64,000 bases of DNA from Hyalella azteca. Lineage: Eukaryota > Arthropoda > Malacostraca > Amphipoda > Hyalellidae. The stretch spans positions 4,073 to 68,072 of the forward strand of contig NW_025934678.1 of NCBI RefSeq assembly GCF_000764305.2, read 5' to 3'. The translations under genes were made by a program, and so were the position numbers. Position 1 is the stretch's first letter. Each line of letters begins with the position of its first letter. Below the pieces are notes generated by a model that worked only from the letters and a program-made list of their open reading frames with translations, ran no database searches and was not told where the DNA came from. This document shows, in pieces, positions 12,491 through 23,533 of this stretch.

Positions 12491-13810
12491 GTGTGGTTTC
12501 TCGGCTGTTTGTACCCCTGAAATGTCAATCCTTTTTCCGTGAACTTTTGGACTAAGACGAATAATAAATTGTGGGCCTCGCGTGAAGAATCTTGTAATTC
12601 GCCTGAAGATTACCAGTATATTACGAAAAGTTCCTTGTGTTCATTTCCTCCTCTCTCCAACGCAAGGGAATTTAGAGCCGGACCAAAGAGCGATTCTTTA
12701 GCCCTTGCGTGTAGGATCAGTACAAAAGTCTACACCAAGTCGGCACGCTACTTGTAAATATTTCAACTTCGCGGCGGTGTTTCCGGTTACACATGTAAAA
12801 GAATTGATAAAATATTTTAATTATATGAGCACGACATCAAACTCAGATTGCGAAAAAAATTTTGTATTCGTACACTGTTTTGGATATAGAAATGTTTAGT
12901 GAATAGCTCCTTCACAAATTCTGACCTACCGCAAGACACAGACGTTATTTGGATTGTTAAAGCAAATCGTGGAAGAGAAAAGTTAGCATTCAAATCTAAT
13001 TTCTAGCTGAACCCCGGGATATCCTTCTGGCCAATGGAAGTGAACTGTAAGGAGCGGCTCTGATATTAGCTTTCACTGCGCGGCCTTTGGAAATTTTTTT
13101 TTATATAGTCCATAAGCTCTTTTAGAATTTATATATTTTCTAGTCAACATATCAGACCGTTGATAGTTAAGATAGCACGAATAAAATTATATTTGTTCAT
13201 ATATGTGTAAATACCGGGTTTATGTTCAGTACGAAACATCAAGTCTACGGTGTTTGCTACAAAATGGCTTAATATGTTTGAAATTTTATCCAATATATAA
13301 TTAGTTTGCTTTGATCGCAAGTTCACCAAGATTCTAAAAGCAAAGAAAACTCCAAGGAAATTCTTCGTATTTCCAATGAAAACAATAGAGAGCAGCTTCA
13401 TCATCAGGTCAAAGATATAGAGAATCTAATTGCAATCAGCAGAGAAAATCCGAATATTTTCCGTTAAGAATTCATCATTATTTGGTTCGGACGTGGAATT
13501 GTCGTAGATGAATGTGATTCTGGTGTTTTTCCTCTTGTTAAAGAGACGGAATGGCATCCAAATTCATTAATCCGTTAGAATCGAATATACATTCAAGATC
13601 AGGGTTCTGCACAAAATGTTCAACATATTGAAATAAATTTAATACTTTCATTTTATAGTGCCACAAAGGAATAAGTAAGTTGAGAAGAGGATGCCTAGTA
13701 GTGTTTTTTGTTGCGCCTTCACTACAACAACGAACACATTGTGCGGACTGCGGAGCAGGGAACTGCATGGGCGCCACAGAGAGACCATACAGAAGCGCAG
13801 TGCAATATAC

Positions 13811-14920
13811 CAGTGTTGCCGGGTTTTTTCTTGGCGAGAATACCAGATTGCCTAGCTTAAAATACCAGAAGTTCTATTGTTCCAAAACAGACTAGTACCT
13901 CTAAATTTAATGAAACTATTCGTCAGAAACGTTGGTTAGAAAAAGAAAAAAAATTGTCTCTTATGTAGGTGCTGTGCATTTATCTGGCTTGACGATAATT
14001 TGGCAAATTGATTACGTTACATTTTTTCCCTCTGTTTGAAACATTTTAACACTTTTATTTTCCTGTGTTTGATTACATTGACAATTTTTTCCTTTTTTAT
14101 CACAGTGTCGCACTTCTTCCCCTTCGCTCAACATGAGCAAGCCACGGAAATAGGTCATCTTCCTTTTGCTTATTTTCGTACATGCTTGCATATTGTATTA
14201 ATCTTACATTTCGGGTGTGATCACTTGTTGCGATTGAGCAGATAGCTTTTGGTCCGAATAAGGGACTCCAGTACCTTAGTTGAAAATTTATTTCGTTGCT
14301 TGTTTTTCACATAGGTGACTTGTGAAAACACTTGCACCACGAATGCATTGGAGACATGTTAAAGTGGGCAAGTGATGCAGTAGGCAGCCAGTTCCATGAA
14401 TGGATGATGATTTTCAAGATCTGTGAAATAATGAACGGCACCCCAGAATTCAAGTGGCACACTAGAATTCAAAACCACAAAACAAAAATGATGGAGCTTG
14501 CGTTGCAGAGATCGGTTCGACAACCTCACTCGTCCTAGGCCATATCATCCCTGATCAGCAATCAATCAAGGATCATCACTCTCGTGCTTATATTGTACTA
14601 AGCACTTTTGTTAAATGTTAACAATTAGATTGGGGTTATTTCATCAAGCGGTAAACTTACGGGTCCAAAAATAGCGGGAAAGCTCTAGTCGCTCCGCTCT
14701 GAAGGTAATCTATATAATCCACGCCTACGCTGGAGTAAGTTCAAACTTCAGAGGTGGAGCTTAATGCAGTAAATTTACAGTAAGCCAGAAAATACCAGAA
14801 AAATACAAGATTTAGGCAAATACACCAATATACCAGATCTAAAATATTCATACCAGACACCTTCTGAAAATACCAGATTTGTGATATTTGGTATAGGATT
14901 ATACCATCTGGCAACGCTGG
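13811..14920. mobile_element. Possible DNA transposon with short inverted ends
   Basis: CAGTGTTGCCGGGTT at 13811 and the reverse complement of TGGCAACGCTG ending at 14920 form imperfect inverted ends. Both ends are followed inward by multiple ATACCAGA words (13840-13870 and 14790-14880). No clear target duplication and no transposase were found. Frames at 14036-14245 and 14332-14538 lack known motifs. Tentative. Confidence 0.35.
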
Positions 14921-16250
14921 ACAAGGGCCCAAGGCGATGAGTCACGTAAACAAACGTAACTTTCAAGAAAATCCTTGAGGCGTTTAGATGACACCTGGCG
15001 TTCGTTTTATAAACTAATCCTGAACTTGGTGAAAAGACTGGTAACACCTTCAGGACGAATTCTCGGAAACCAATTTTTATTGCAAGTTTTCCACGAATAA
15101 ATGTTCACATCAAAACCAATATTGACCAGATTAAACACGAAGCTATTTATTCACAATATGCACGTTTGAGCGTTGATAGGTTTTTTACTTAAATTTTTAC
15201 TAGTACGTTAAACGCCAAGTATGCACACATTTTCCATGCATGCGTTTTTTAAATCGAAACCGATCTTGGTGTAACCGATTACGAAGCTATTTATTCACAA
15301 TTCACTCATGCGTGCGTTGTCACGATTTTTTGACCGCTTCGTTTCCGCGTAGTGCGCTAAATGCAAGTTTCAACTCCGTTTACACGCCTAACTAACCTAG
15401 CGCGAAAACAAAGCATACAACAAAATTCTGACAACACTCGCAGGAGCGACAACCCTCTTAATCGTTACCTATAGCAACTCACGCTGATCCAAGACATAAG
15501 ATTAACTTTTAGAATTTTTTTACTACGCTTCCACTAACAGATAAACATGGGGGTATTAATCTTCAACATTTAATTACGCTATAGCTGCAGATAATTTTTG
15601 GCACGTATTTCTTTGAAATTAAATTTTCATCGCTGAAATGTAATGAATACATAGATAATAATGCAAAGATTGATAATTTTGGAATACTAAGTCAATTAAA
15701 TATATATGAAGCAAACGAATACATGAATAATATGATATTCCGCAATTATGTACTTCAAAGTTTCATTTCTACAGAACTGGGAGCAACACTAAATATTTCC
15801 CCTAGACTCTTATTGAAAAAAGTTGTACAGTTATAATTAGGTAATCAAGTTTTGCTTACTTCTAATCAAATCAGTCGAAGCTTACTTCAAACTACTTATT
15901 CCACAGTTTTTTTATAATCAATGCTTTTTCCTTGTGAAAGCAAATTTTTCCGAAATACGACGGGAAAAATCATCACGACGTATTCCATGAAATTGATCAA
16001 TAAAAAATATAAACATTAGTATCAAACCCAACGATAATCCAGTTAAATTAGCATGCAAAATATTTGTCAAATAATTCGCTATCTACCTTTGATCTCTTAA
16101 TCTCAAGTCCTGAATCAGGAGGCCGATGAATGGCCAGTGGTTTAGACCGTCGTACCGTAGTGAATAATATATTGGTCACTCACCGTCCGTCTCTAATTAC
16201 TGTCCTAAAATATATATACGGAAGCTTTCTTCATATAATGCGTCATACTT
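14921..16250. other. Intergenic; two diverged ~170-bp units, otherwise nothing
   Basis: The phrase ACGAAGCTATTTATTCACAA occurs near 15137 and 15281 within two loosely similar units (15060-15380). The rest is AT-rich with no supported gene. Confidence 0.5.
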
Positions 16251-16257
16251 CTTTTAT

Positions 16258-16400
16258 CATAGGGACAAGCTCTCCCCGTTTTGGAGTATTATGGTCATAG
16301 CTCCTTTAGTCATAGGGACAAGCTCTCCCCGTTTTGGAGTATTATAGTCATAGCTCCTTTAGTTATAGGGACAAGCTCTCCCTGTTTTGGAGGAAGCTCT
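16258..16400. repeat. 53-bp tandem repeat, 2.6 units
   Basis: Units start with CATAGGGACAAGCTCTCCCC at about 16258, 16311 and 16364. The last is partial and followed by a second AAGCTCTCCCC. Confidence 0.85.
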
Positions 16401-16544
16401 CCCCGGAGAATATATAGCAGAACACGTTTAAGCACGTTCATATGAAATACCTGAAGTAATAATACATCTGCATTTTGCTTGAAAGTGTTCTTGACATTAC
16501 TTTCTTAAATTTGGTTGATATTGCAATAACTTGAGAGCAAGATC

Positions 16545-17140
16545 GCGTACCGCATGACGAAGCTGGTGCAGGCGTCAGGAACTCGCTTGACGAAGCTGGT
16601 GCAGGCGTTGGGGCACCGCTTGACGAAGCTGGTGCAGGCGTCGGGCACCGCTTGATGAAGCTGATGAAAAGCGTCGGGGCACCGCTTGACGAAGCTGGTG
16701 CAGGCGTCGGGGCACCGCTTGACGAAGCTGGTGCAGGCGTCGGGCCACCGCTTGACGAAGCTGGTGCAGGCGTCGGGGCACCGCTTGACGAAGCTGGTGC
16801 AGGCGTCGGGCCACCGCTTGACGAAGCTGGTGCAAGCGTCGGGCCACCGCTTGACGAAGCTGGTGCAAGCGTCGGGGCACCGCTTGATGAAACTACAAGC
16901 GTTTGGGCACCGCTCGATGAAGCTGGTGCAGGCGTCGGGGCACCGCTTGATGAAGCTGGGACAAGCGCCAGGGCACCGCTTGACGAAGCTGATGCAAGCG
17001 TCGGGACACCGCTTGATGAAGCTGCAAGCGTCGGGGCACCGCTTGATGAAGCTGGTTTAGGCGCCGGGCACCGCTTGATGAATCTGGTACAAGCGTCGGG
17101 GCACCGCTTGACGAAGCTGGAGCAAGCGTCGGGACAAGCT
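16545..17140. repeat. 33-bp minisatellite, about 18 units
   Basis: The core GACGAAGCTGGTGCAGGCGT recurs every 33 bp with small variants. Because 33 is a multiple of 3 and the unit lacks stops, frames are open on both strands. One plus-strand frame (16652-17152) gives the 11-residue repeat VGAPLDEAGAG. I cannot tell whether it is translated. There is no signal peptide at its Met and alternative frames are equally open. It ends about 80 bp before the duplicated upstream block at 17220. Confidence 0.85.
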
Positions 17141-17219
17141 AGGCTTTATTAATGGGGTCACGACATTCACATTCCTTTGAATGAACTTCAAAGTACCTAG
17201 AATATTCCTACTCAGAAGT

Positions 17220-18030
17220 GAGAAAAAGATTAACACCAATGGTCTTTGCAAAATATTACAAATGACACCAACATAATCGATGCTTCTCACCGTCGCCCCT
17301 ATGGTCACGTGAAAACTGAGGTCACAAATACATTACATACATTTTCTGTCAAAATTCTTAAATTACTGAAAATTTTCTCTTGCGTGAAAATCATTTTGAA
17401 TTTTATTTGATGATTGCGGCGGGTTAAAAATAAGAGCATCATAATTATTTTGTATTGAGGACACGTTCATTAAATATTTTTGACAAAATAATACGTCATC
17501 GGCCATTGAATTGTTCACGGGTGTATATATATATATGGAATGATTATTCCATCGGTCTGAACAGTTAACTTTATTATCATACAACGGGGATTAGCCACAA
17601 GCATTAGAAGCTATGGTGCTATGAAAGCTAGTACAATTTCTACTGTCACATTTTGTTATTGGCACGATTGTTTAGTGTTGAGGTTGTTTTTGCATAATTC
17701 TATGGTAGAAAACAACGCGGTTTTCCCAAGCCTTGGAGCACCCAAGCTAGTAACGGGAATGTTCAACTTCTTTGAACCATGCAAATATGGTTTAAAAACT
17801 GACGTTCATAACCTTCACTTGTCATTCAAGTACAGTGGAGCCTTGTCCCTGCCCTGACAACTTAAGCAGCAGCGCAAGCGGCGGCCCCTCAGACAGAGGT
17901 GCCTTCAACGAGCCTCAATGATCAGTTCAGGAGGAGGGAGACTCGGAGACGCTCCTGGTGCAGGGCAGCGGCCCCTCAGACAGAGGTGCCTTCAACGAGC
18001 CTCAATGATCAGTTCAGGAGGAGGGAGACT
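17220..18030 (+). repeat. Duplicated upstream (promoter/5'-flank) block, copy 1
   Basis: This block matches 44230-45030 in the same orientation. Shared landmarks are ATGACACCAACATAATC (17262 and 44254), ATATTTTTGACRAA, CAAGCATTAGAAGCT (17597 and 44526), CTGTCACATT, and then the 91-bp repeats. Its right part also matches 63000-62745 on the minus strand (ATAACCTTCACTTGT, CTTGTCCCTGCCCTGAC). It lies immediately upstream of two signal-peptide-like exons, so I infer that it is the 5' flank of a duplicated gene. It contains no convincing coding region of its own. Confidence 0.7.
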
Positions 18031-18032
18031 CA
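17880..18032 (+). repeat. 91-bp repeat, about 1.7 units
   Basis: The marker CCTCAATGATCAGTTCAGGA occurs at about 17910 and 18000. The same unit occurs 4-5 times at 44624-45025 and once inverted at 62770-62840. Confidence 0.85.
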
Positions 18033-18125
18033 GGAGTGCAGTGTCAAGGAGTGCAGTGACATTTGGTGTAAGTGCAGTCACAACTGGCGCAGGCGCAGTG
18101 GCAACTGGCGCAGAAGCAGCGACAA

Positions 18126-18170
18126 ATGGGGGTCGTACAAGTCTTCTTCTTGGCCGCCGTCCTCTTGCCG
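18126..18170 (+). CDS. Candidate first exon 1a: signal-peptide-like leader
   Basis: An ATG preceded by GCGACAA opens a 15-codon frame MGVVQVFFLAAVLLP that ends exactly at a consensus 5' splice site, GTAAGT (18171-18176), in phase 0. The residues form a hydrophobic core typical of a secretion signal. A near-identical copy lies 449 bp downstream, with the same ATG context, exon length, phase and donor. Exons starting in phase 0 at 30855 and 31365 are compatible continuations, but the 12.7-kb intron this implies is unproven. The preceding GC-rich stretch (18050-18125) could be 5' UTR or, in another frame, coding. No promoter element was identified. Confidence 0.5.
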
Positions 18171-18289
18171 GTAAGTACTGATCGACTGCACAGTAATTCA
18201 GTCCATTATTATTTCACACGCCCATTATCTCAGCATGAGACTTTGCAATACATAATTAACAACGATATTTGAATGTTTTCTCTTTTTGT

Positions 18290-18536
18290 TGTTTTTTTTC
18301 TCTCATAACACGAACCCCGTGTTGCTCTCTAACAACACGAACCTCGTGTTGCTTTCTCTTAACACGAACCTCATGTTGCTCTCATAACACGAACCTCGTG
18401 CTGCTCTCTCATAACATGAACCTCGTGTTGCTCTCTCATAACACGAACCTCATGTTGCTCTCTCATAACACGAACCGCGTGTTGCTTTCTCTTAACACGA
18501 ACCTCATGTTGCTCTCTCATAACACGAACCGCATGG
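18290..18536. repeat. 27-bp minisatellite, about 9 units (array 1)
   Basis: Units contain CATAACACGAACCTCGTGTT or CTCATGTT variants. The core AACACGA-ACC-TCGTGTT is a perfect 7-bp inverted repeat around a 3-nt loop. The array occupies the stretch between the two first-exon copies and is the same family as the arrays at 19565-20490 and 21830-21955. Confidence 0.9.
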
Positions 18537-18574
18537 CGCAGGCGCAGTAACATCTGGCGCAGGCGCAGCGACAA

Positions 18575-18619
18575 ATGGGGGTCGTACAAGTCTTCTTCTT
18601 GGCCGGCGCCATCTTGCCG
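18575..18619 (+). CDS. Candidate first exon 1b: duplicated signal-peptide-like leader
   Basis: This second copy of the leader exon reads MGVVQVFFLAGAILP and is followed by GTAAGT at 18620-18625, again phase 0. The flanking ~40 bp upstream (GGCGCAGGCGCAGCGACAA) and ~110 bp of intron downstream (TAATTCAGT, ATTATCTCAGCATG, TAATTAACAACGATA) are conserved with exon 1a. The duplication therefore included exon, donor and intron start. Substitutions relative to 1a keep hydrophobicity (AAV to GAI). It could act as an alternative first exon of the same transcript or as the first exon of a separate paralogue. No RNA evidence is available here. Confidence 0.5.
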
Positions 18620-18739
18620 GTAAGTACCGATCGAGTGCACCGTAATTCAGTTCACTATTATTTCAGACGCCAATTATCTCAGCATGTGACTTTGAGTGGC
18701 ATAATTAACAACGATAATTGAATATGTTTTCTCTTTTTG

Positions 18740-19340
18740 TATTGCATTTACATTCGTTATAGTTTTCCTAATTTCTGCAGAGAACTTTGTATTGACATGA
18801 CTGCAGCTCAGAGCGCTGATGAGTCTCTCGTTCTGCTCCTGCGCTAACGCAAAAGTGCGCCTAACGAACTTTAGTTGAGAACAAAAGAACTCCTCTGTAG
18901 TGGTGCCATTATAATAATAAATAATTTATCATCTTACAAGCCCTATAGGAACAATTCGAAACAAATTATGTCAATCACACAAAAAAAAGAAAATTGCTGT
19001 AATTGAATTAGAATATGCAAAATTTCTTCTCCACTATCATGAGAACAATCTATTCCTGTGTGGTTATCATGTTAACCTGTTCATGCACACATAGCTGGCT
19101 ATAATATTTTGCAAATTGTAGTAATAGTGAATCGTAAACTTCAATTTCACTAATGGTAATTGAGTTAAATTGAGACCAAACGACTAACTGGGCCAATAAG
19201 GAGAAATTCTTTTTTGTTTTATTAAAACCCGTCAAAACTTCCTTCGCAGTTTGCTTCAAGTTGTTATGATTTTCCACCATGTTCAGGCTACAGAGAGGTT
19301 TTGTAGCATTATCAGGATGCTTTCTAAAACGTAACATAAG
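18740..19340. other. No recognised feature
   Basis: Single-copy-looking AT-rich sequence. The minus-strand frame at 19050-19364 has no recognisable motif. Confidence 0.5.
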
Positions 19341-19344
19341 ACAA

Positions 19345-19500
19345 TATTCTGCACCGCCATGCACGCAACATCAAAACAATATTCTGTCACCGCCATGCAC
19401 GCAACATCAGAACAATATTCTGTCACTGACATGCACGCAACATCAAAACAATATTCTGTCACCGCCATGCACGCAACATCAAAACAATATTCTGTCTCCG
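19345..19500. repeat. 36-bp minisatellite, about 4 units
   Basis: ATGCACGCAACATCAAAACA recurs at about 19359, 19395, 19431 and 19467. The period is in frame, giving a 12-residue repeat (MHATSKQYSVTA), but coding is not established. Confidence 0.9.
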
Positions 19501-19830
19501 CAAGTTTCTCCGTTGCCTTGATTTGCTGGTTGCCTGAGCGATTCTATAGCTCCACTAACCAGTTTCACTCTCTCATAACACGAACCTCGTGTTGCTCTCT
19601 CATAACACGAACCTCATGTTGCTCTCTCATAACACTTACCTCATGTTGCTCTCTCATAACACGAACCCCGTGTTGCTCTCTCATAACACTTACCTCATGT
19701 TGCTCTCTCATAAGACGAACCTCGTGTTGCTCTCTCATAACACGAACCTCATGTTGCTCTCTCATAACACGAACCTCGTGTTGCTCTCTCATAACACGAA
19801 CCTCGTGTTGCTCTCTCATAACACGAACCC

Positions 19831-19868
19831 CTGTCTCTTATACACATCTAGATGTGTATAAGAGACAG
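19831..19868. other. Nextera/Tn5 junction adapter (assembly artefact)
   Basis: CTGTCTCTTATACACATCT followed by its exact reverse complement: two 19-bp Tn5 mosaic ends head to head, the standard mate-pair circularisation adapter. It is not genomic. Confidence 0.97.
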
Positions 19869-19967
19869 CTCATAACACTTACCTCATGTTGCTCTCTCAT
19901 AACACGAACCTCATGTTGCTCTCTCATAAGACGAACCTCATGTTGCTCTCTCATAAGACGAACCTCA

Positions 19968-20005
19968 CTGTCTCTTATACACATCTAGATGTGTATAAGA
20001 GACAG
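19968..20005. other. Nextera/Tn5 junction adapter (assembly artefact)
   Basis: Complete 38-nt palindromic adapter within the 27-bp array. Confidence 0.97.
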
Positions 20006-20112
20006 CTCATAACACGAACCTCGTATTGCTCTCTCATAAGACGAACCTCGTGTTGCTCTCTCATAACACGAACCTCGTGTTGCTCTCTCATAACACTTAC
20101 CTCATGTTGCTC

Positions 20113-20149
20113 CTGTCTCTTATACACATCTAGATGTGTATAAGAGACA
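20113..20149. other. Nextera/Tn5 junction adapter (assembly artefact)
   Basis: The adapter is complete except for the last base (GAGACAT instead of GAGACAG). Confidence 0.96.
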
Positions 20150-20205
20150 TCTCAACCTCATGTTGCTCTCTCATAACACGAACCTCATGTTGCTCTCTCA
20201 TAACA

Positions 20206-20243
20206 CTGTCTCTTATACACATCTAGATGTGTATAAGAGACAG
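20206..20243. other. Nextera/Tn5 junction adapter (assembly artefact)
   Basis: Complete 38-nt palindromic adapter within the 27-bp array. Confidence 0.97.
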
Positions 20244-20694
20244 TCTCTCATAACACGAACCTCATGTTGCTCATAACACGAACCTCGTGTTGCTCTCTCA
20301 TAACACGAACCTCATGTTGCTCTCTCATAACATGAACCTCGTGTTGCTCTCTCATAACACGAACGTCGCGTTGCTCTCTCATAACACGAACCTCGTGTTG
20401 CTCTCTCATAACACGAACCTCGTGTTGCTCTCTCATAACATGAACCTCGTGTTGCTCTCTCATAACACGAACGTCGTGTTGCTCTCTCATAATTATACAT
20501 CGGTAGTGTCTGATATCAAGACAAACGGTAGAATGCAGGAGGCGACGCTAGTAGACGTTAACATACCTTTAAATGACTTATTGAACGACTAGATTACAAA
20601 GGAGTGTTCCGAAGAAGTCATTGAAGTGAAACTAACGCTACGAGGGATACTTTTGATTGCGGCCTCGCTAAACTTCGTGCCGCCATCCTACAAT

Positions 20695-21015
20695 CTCTTG
20701 TACTACAGATTGTGTCCTCAATAAACTCCATGCCACCGTTCTAACAATCCATGGGCTACTAATTGTGTCCTCGTCCAATCCCCATGCCGCCGTCCTAACA
20801 ATCTCTTGCACTGCAGATTGTGTCCTCAATAAACTCCATGCCACCGTCCTAACAATCTCTTGTACCACAGATTGTGTCCTCAATAAACTCCATGCCACCG
20901 TTCTAACAATCCATGGGCTACTAATTGTGTCCTCGTCCAAACCCCATGCCGCCGTCCCAACAATCTCTTGTACAACTGATTGTGTCCTCCCTAAACCCCG
21001 TGCCGCCGTTCTAAC
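20695..21015. repeat. 54-bp minisatellite, about 6 units
   Basis: ATTGTGTCCTCAATAAACTC and its variants recur at 54-bp spacing (one 18-residue period). A diverged array of 4-5 units sits at 22140-22385 in the second duplication unit. Frames stay open on both strands. Confidence 0.85.
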
Positions 21016-21689
21016 TAACTTACAACCGAAAGTGTCCTGAATATAGAATATCTCGCAAACATACTCGTACAGACCACATTTAAATTTCCATCATTATTCC
21101 ACTACATCATTCCACATATGAGTGTCGCTGTGTGATGAGTTCCACATATGAGTGTCGCTGTGTGATGGATTAGCTGGAAAATAGCTTATGTGGTATTTAA
21201 AAATTGCCAAAAACTAGTTTCAGTAAAGATCAAAAAGTTATTTGGCGCAAGCCGATGCACAGAGAAGCCATCAATAAACCTTGAAAAAACAATCAGTAGA
21301 TCATGAAAAAATTCACTTCAATGCATTTAACTTTTTCAACTTCCATTTATGAAGTTATCACGTTGATCACCAAGCTATTTATGATTGATGTTGATTTATA
21401 AGCAGAAGCGGATAATGAACAAAACATTTCGCCCTGTTTCGAACTTCGATCTATATTTGTAATTTAAGCGTGCAAATATAAGAATTACGTAAAAATAAAC
21501 AAAAATAAGTAATTATATGAATTGATTAAAATAAACGAGCTATGGCCTTTAGTTGAGGTCAGATTTTTTTATTTATTTTAAAGGTGACGTTTTTACTTAG
21601 GGTCTATTGTTGTTGGTGAGTCTAGACATGGTCATTTGACATCACGATGGAGTAGAAGCGCACTCATGAGACATCAAAGACTTGCAATA

Positions 21690-21832
21690 TACATCATGCA
21701 CTTGCAGTACACTTCATGCACATGCAGTATACATCATGCACTTGCAGTACACTTCATACACATGCAGTATACATCATGCACTTGCAGTACACTTCATACA
21801 CATGCAGTAACATCATGCACTTGCAGTAATGT
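21690..21832. repeat. 40-bp (2 x 20) minisatellite
   Basis: Alternating 20-mers ACATCATGCACTTGCAGTAC and CTTCATRCACATGCAGTATA, 3.5 double units. Degenerate relatives occur at 23075-23130. Confidence 0.85.
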
Positions 21833-21944
21833 TGCTCTCTCATAACACGAACCTCGTGTTTCTTTTTCATAACACGAACTTCGTGATGCGCTTTCATAAC
21901 ACGAACCTCATGTTGTACTCGCGTAACACGAACCGCGTGTTTCT

Positions 21945-23130
21945 CTTTCTTTATAAGTAGTGTCAGGCATCAGAACAGTCGCTAGAATGCAGAAGGCAAC
22001 GATAGTAGACGCCAGAATTCTTTTAAATGACTTTAAAAGCGACTTAGTTCCAGATGAGTGTTACGAAGATGTCATTGAAGTGATACTGCGAGGGGTACTT
22101 TTGATTGCGCCTTCAATAAATTCCGTGCCCGTCCTAACAAGCTCTTGTATAACTGCTTGTAACCTCACTAAATTCCATGCCGCCGTCTTAACAATCTATG
22201 GGCTACTGATTGTGTCCTCACCAAACCCCGTGTGGCCGTTCTAACAATCTTTTGTACTACTGATTGTGTCCTCAATAAACTCCGTGTCATCGTCCTAATA
22301 ATCTTTTGGGCTACTTATTGTGTCCTCGTCCAAACCCGTGCCACGGCCCTAACTCCTTCCTGTACTACTGAAAGTGTCCTCAATATAGAATATCTTGTCA
22401 ATCTAATCGTACAGATCAGTGAGATCACCTTTCAATTTCCATCATTATTCCACTACAGCTTCCACATTTTTTATTCTCATGAGTATCTCTGTGCAATGGA
22501 TTAGCTGAAAAATAGCTTATGGGGGTATTTCAAAATTGCCAAAAACTAGTTTCAGTAAAGATCAAGAAGTTATTTGTTCGGCGCAATCCGATGCACAGCA
22601 AAGCCATCAATAAAGCCAGAAAAAACAATCAGTAGATCATAAAAATTCACTTAAATAATATGACTTTTACAATTTCCACTTATGAAATTATCACGTTGAT
22701 CACTAAGCGATGCTATATCAGAATACTTAAGCCATCAGATGACACAAAAGAGCAGCAGCGGATTATGAATATAACATTGCACCGGTTTCGAACTTCCATG
22801 CTTGGAATTCAAGCGTTTATATATAAGAATTCCGTAAAAAAAAATAAAAAACAAGTATTTTCATGAATTATTGATGAGAATATACGAGCTTTGGCCTTAA
22901 GTTGAGGTTGGATTTTTCGATAAATTTGAAGATGACGTTTTCACTTATGATCTCTTGCGTGTTGTTAGCGAGCCTAGACATGGTCATTTGACCTCAGGAT
23001 CGAGGAGTAAACACACTCATAAGACATTAATATACGTCACTGAAAATATATAACACACTCATTTCCAATATACGTCATGCACTTGCAGTTTACTTCATAC
23101 ACATGCAGCATCCATCACGCACTCGCAGGA
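21945..23130 (+). repeat. Large tandem duplication, unit 2
   Basis: Second copy of the unit at 20490-21840, more diverged and with a shorter terminal array. It contains the open frame at 21961-22244. Confidence 0.8.
21961..22244 (+). CDS. Hypothetical exon-like open frame, unknown function
   Basis: I do not recognise this protein. A pyrimidine-rich tract ending TAAGTAG (21942-21960) resembles a 3' splice site and is followed by an open frame of about 94 codons containing RMQKATIVDARILLNDFK and a second half made of degenerate 54-bp repeats. The unit-1 counterpart (20507-20690) keeps similar residues (RMQEATLVDVNIPLND) but has a stop after LLND. Most differences in the first 70 nt are conservative at protein level, which hints at past coding. 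It could equally be chance in a repeat, as no donor site, start context or domain supports it. Confidence 0.25.
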
Positions 23131-23533
23131 TACATACACATATAAGACGTCTGGAGACGAGAGATACTTTGACAGTCCTGCATGGTGATGGACAGAGGCG
23201 CCAGTGTTGCCTCTCCCTTGACAACAGCGCCATATTTGATCGCTTTAGCCGTGACCTCGTTGAGTGTCTTGTAAATGAACGCCTTCAAGCACCCCGCCTC
23301 GCCCGACAAGACATAGCGGCGTGTGTGTTGTGGTCATCAGAGATACAAGCTTTATAATGAATATGGCTCATTGTACGTTAGGTTGATTAGGATGAGCGTC
23401 CTTAAATATTCTAATATTATTTGGGCGTTTAGCGGGAGACAGAAATTGGGATTAAATTATCGATGTAGCTTATTCAGGAGGCTTTAGAGAAAAATGATAG
23501 GTCTTTTTCGTAACACTAACATCTTCATATAAG
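23131..23533. other. Intergenic, no recognised feature
   Basis: A GC-richer stretch at 23150-23340 is open on both strands over about 60-85 codons but shows no motif. Confidence 0.45.

Larger units (their letters stand above)
5645..13490. repeat. Segmental duplication, copy A
   Basis: Most of this interval matches 48896-57245 in the same orientation. Examples: the GC-rich CAGTACCCCGGGCC at 5681 and 48929; the splice-acceptor/exon at 7500 and 50759; the conserved block at 8275-8530 and 53048-53309; the segment 10143-11500 and 54757-56120; and 12795-13490 and 56540-57245. Copy A lacks the hAT-like element and the solo LTR of copy B. It carries an extra ~1.1-kb segment (9068-10142) and a 99-bp satellite. 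Homology extends through non-coding DNA, so it is a DNA-level duplication, not a retrocopy. Confidence 0.85.
19565..20490. repeat. 27-bp minisatellite (array 2), interrupted by adapters
   Basis: More than 30 units of the family seen at 18290-18536, with CTCTCTCATAACACGAACCT as the common part and variants such as ACACTTACC and AAGACGAACC. Four copies of the Tn5/Nextera junction adapter interrupt it, so the true unit number and order are unknown. Frames running through the array are not genes. Confidence 0.9.
20490..21840 (+). repeat. Large tandem duplication, unit 1
   Basis: This unit matches 21945-23130 in the same orientation and order. Shared parts are a conserved segment (AGAATGCAGRAGGC...AAATGACTT), a 54-bp repeat array, TTAGCTGRAAAATAGCTTATG, CCAAAAACTAGTTTCAGTAA and CACGTTGATCAC. 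Both end with short repeats containing CATGCACTTGCAGT. Both units are preceded by the 27-bp minisatellite. Confidence 0.85.

Noticed and set aside
16575..17152. Two or three overlapping repeat proteins (VGAPLDEAGAG, MTKLVQASGHRL, RRLHQLRQAV)
   Set aside because: All arise from the same 33-bp stop-free unit in different frames. No frame is favoured by start context, codon use or domain.
19359..19988. Plus-strand frame of 209 codons with repeated CCSLITRTS units
   Set aside because: It runs through the minisatellite and an embedded Tn5 adapter (SYTHLDVYKRQ). No gene.
18290..20490. CRISPR-like regular repeats of 27 bp with a dyad
   Set aside because: There are no unique spacers, the units are head to tail, and the context is eukaryotic. 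It is a minisatellite.
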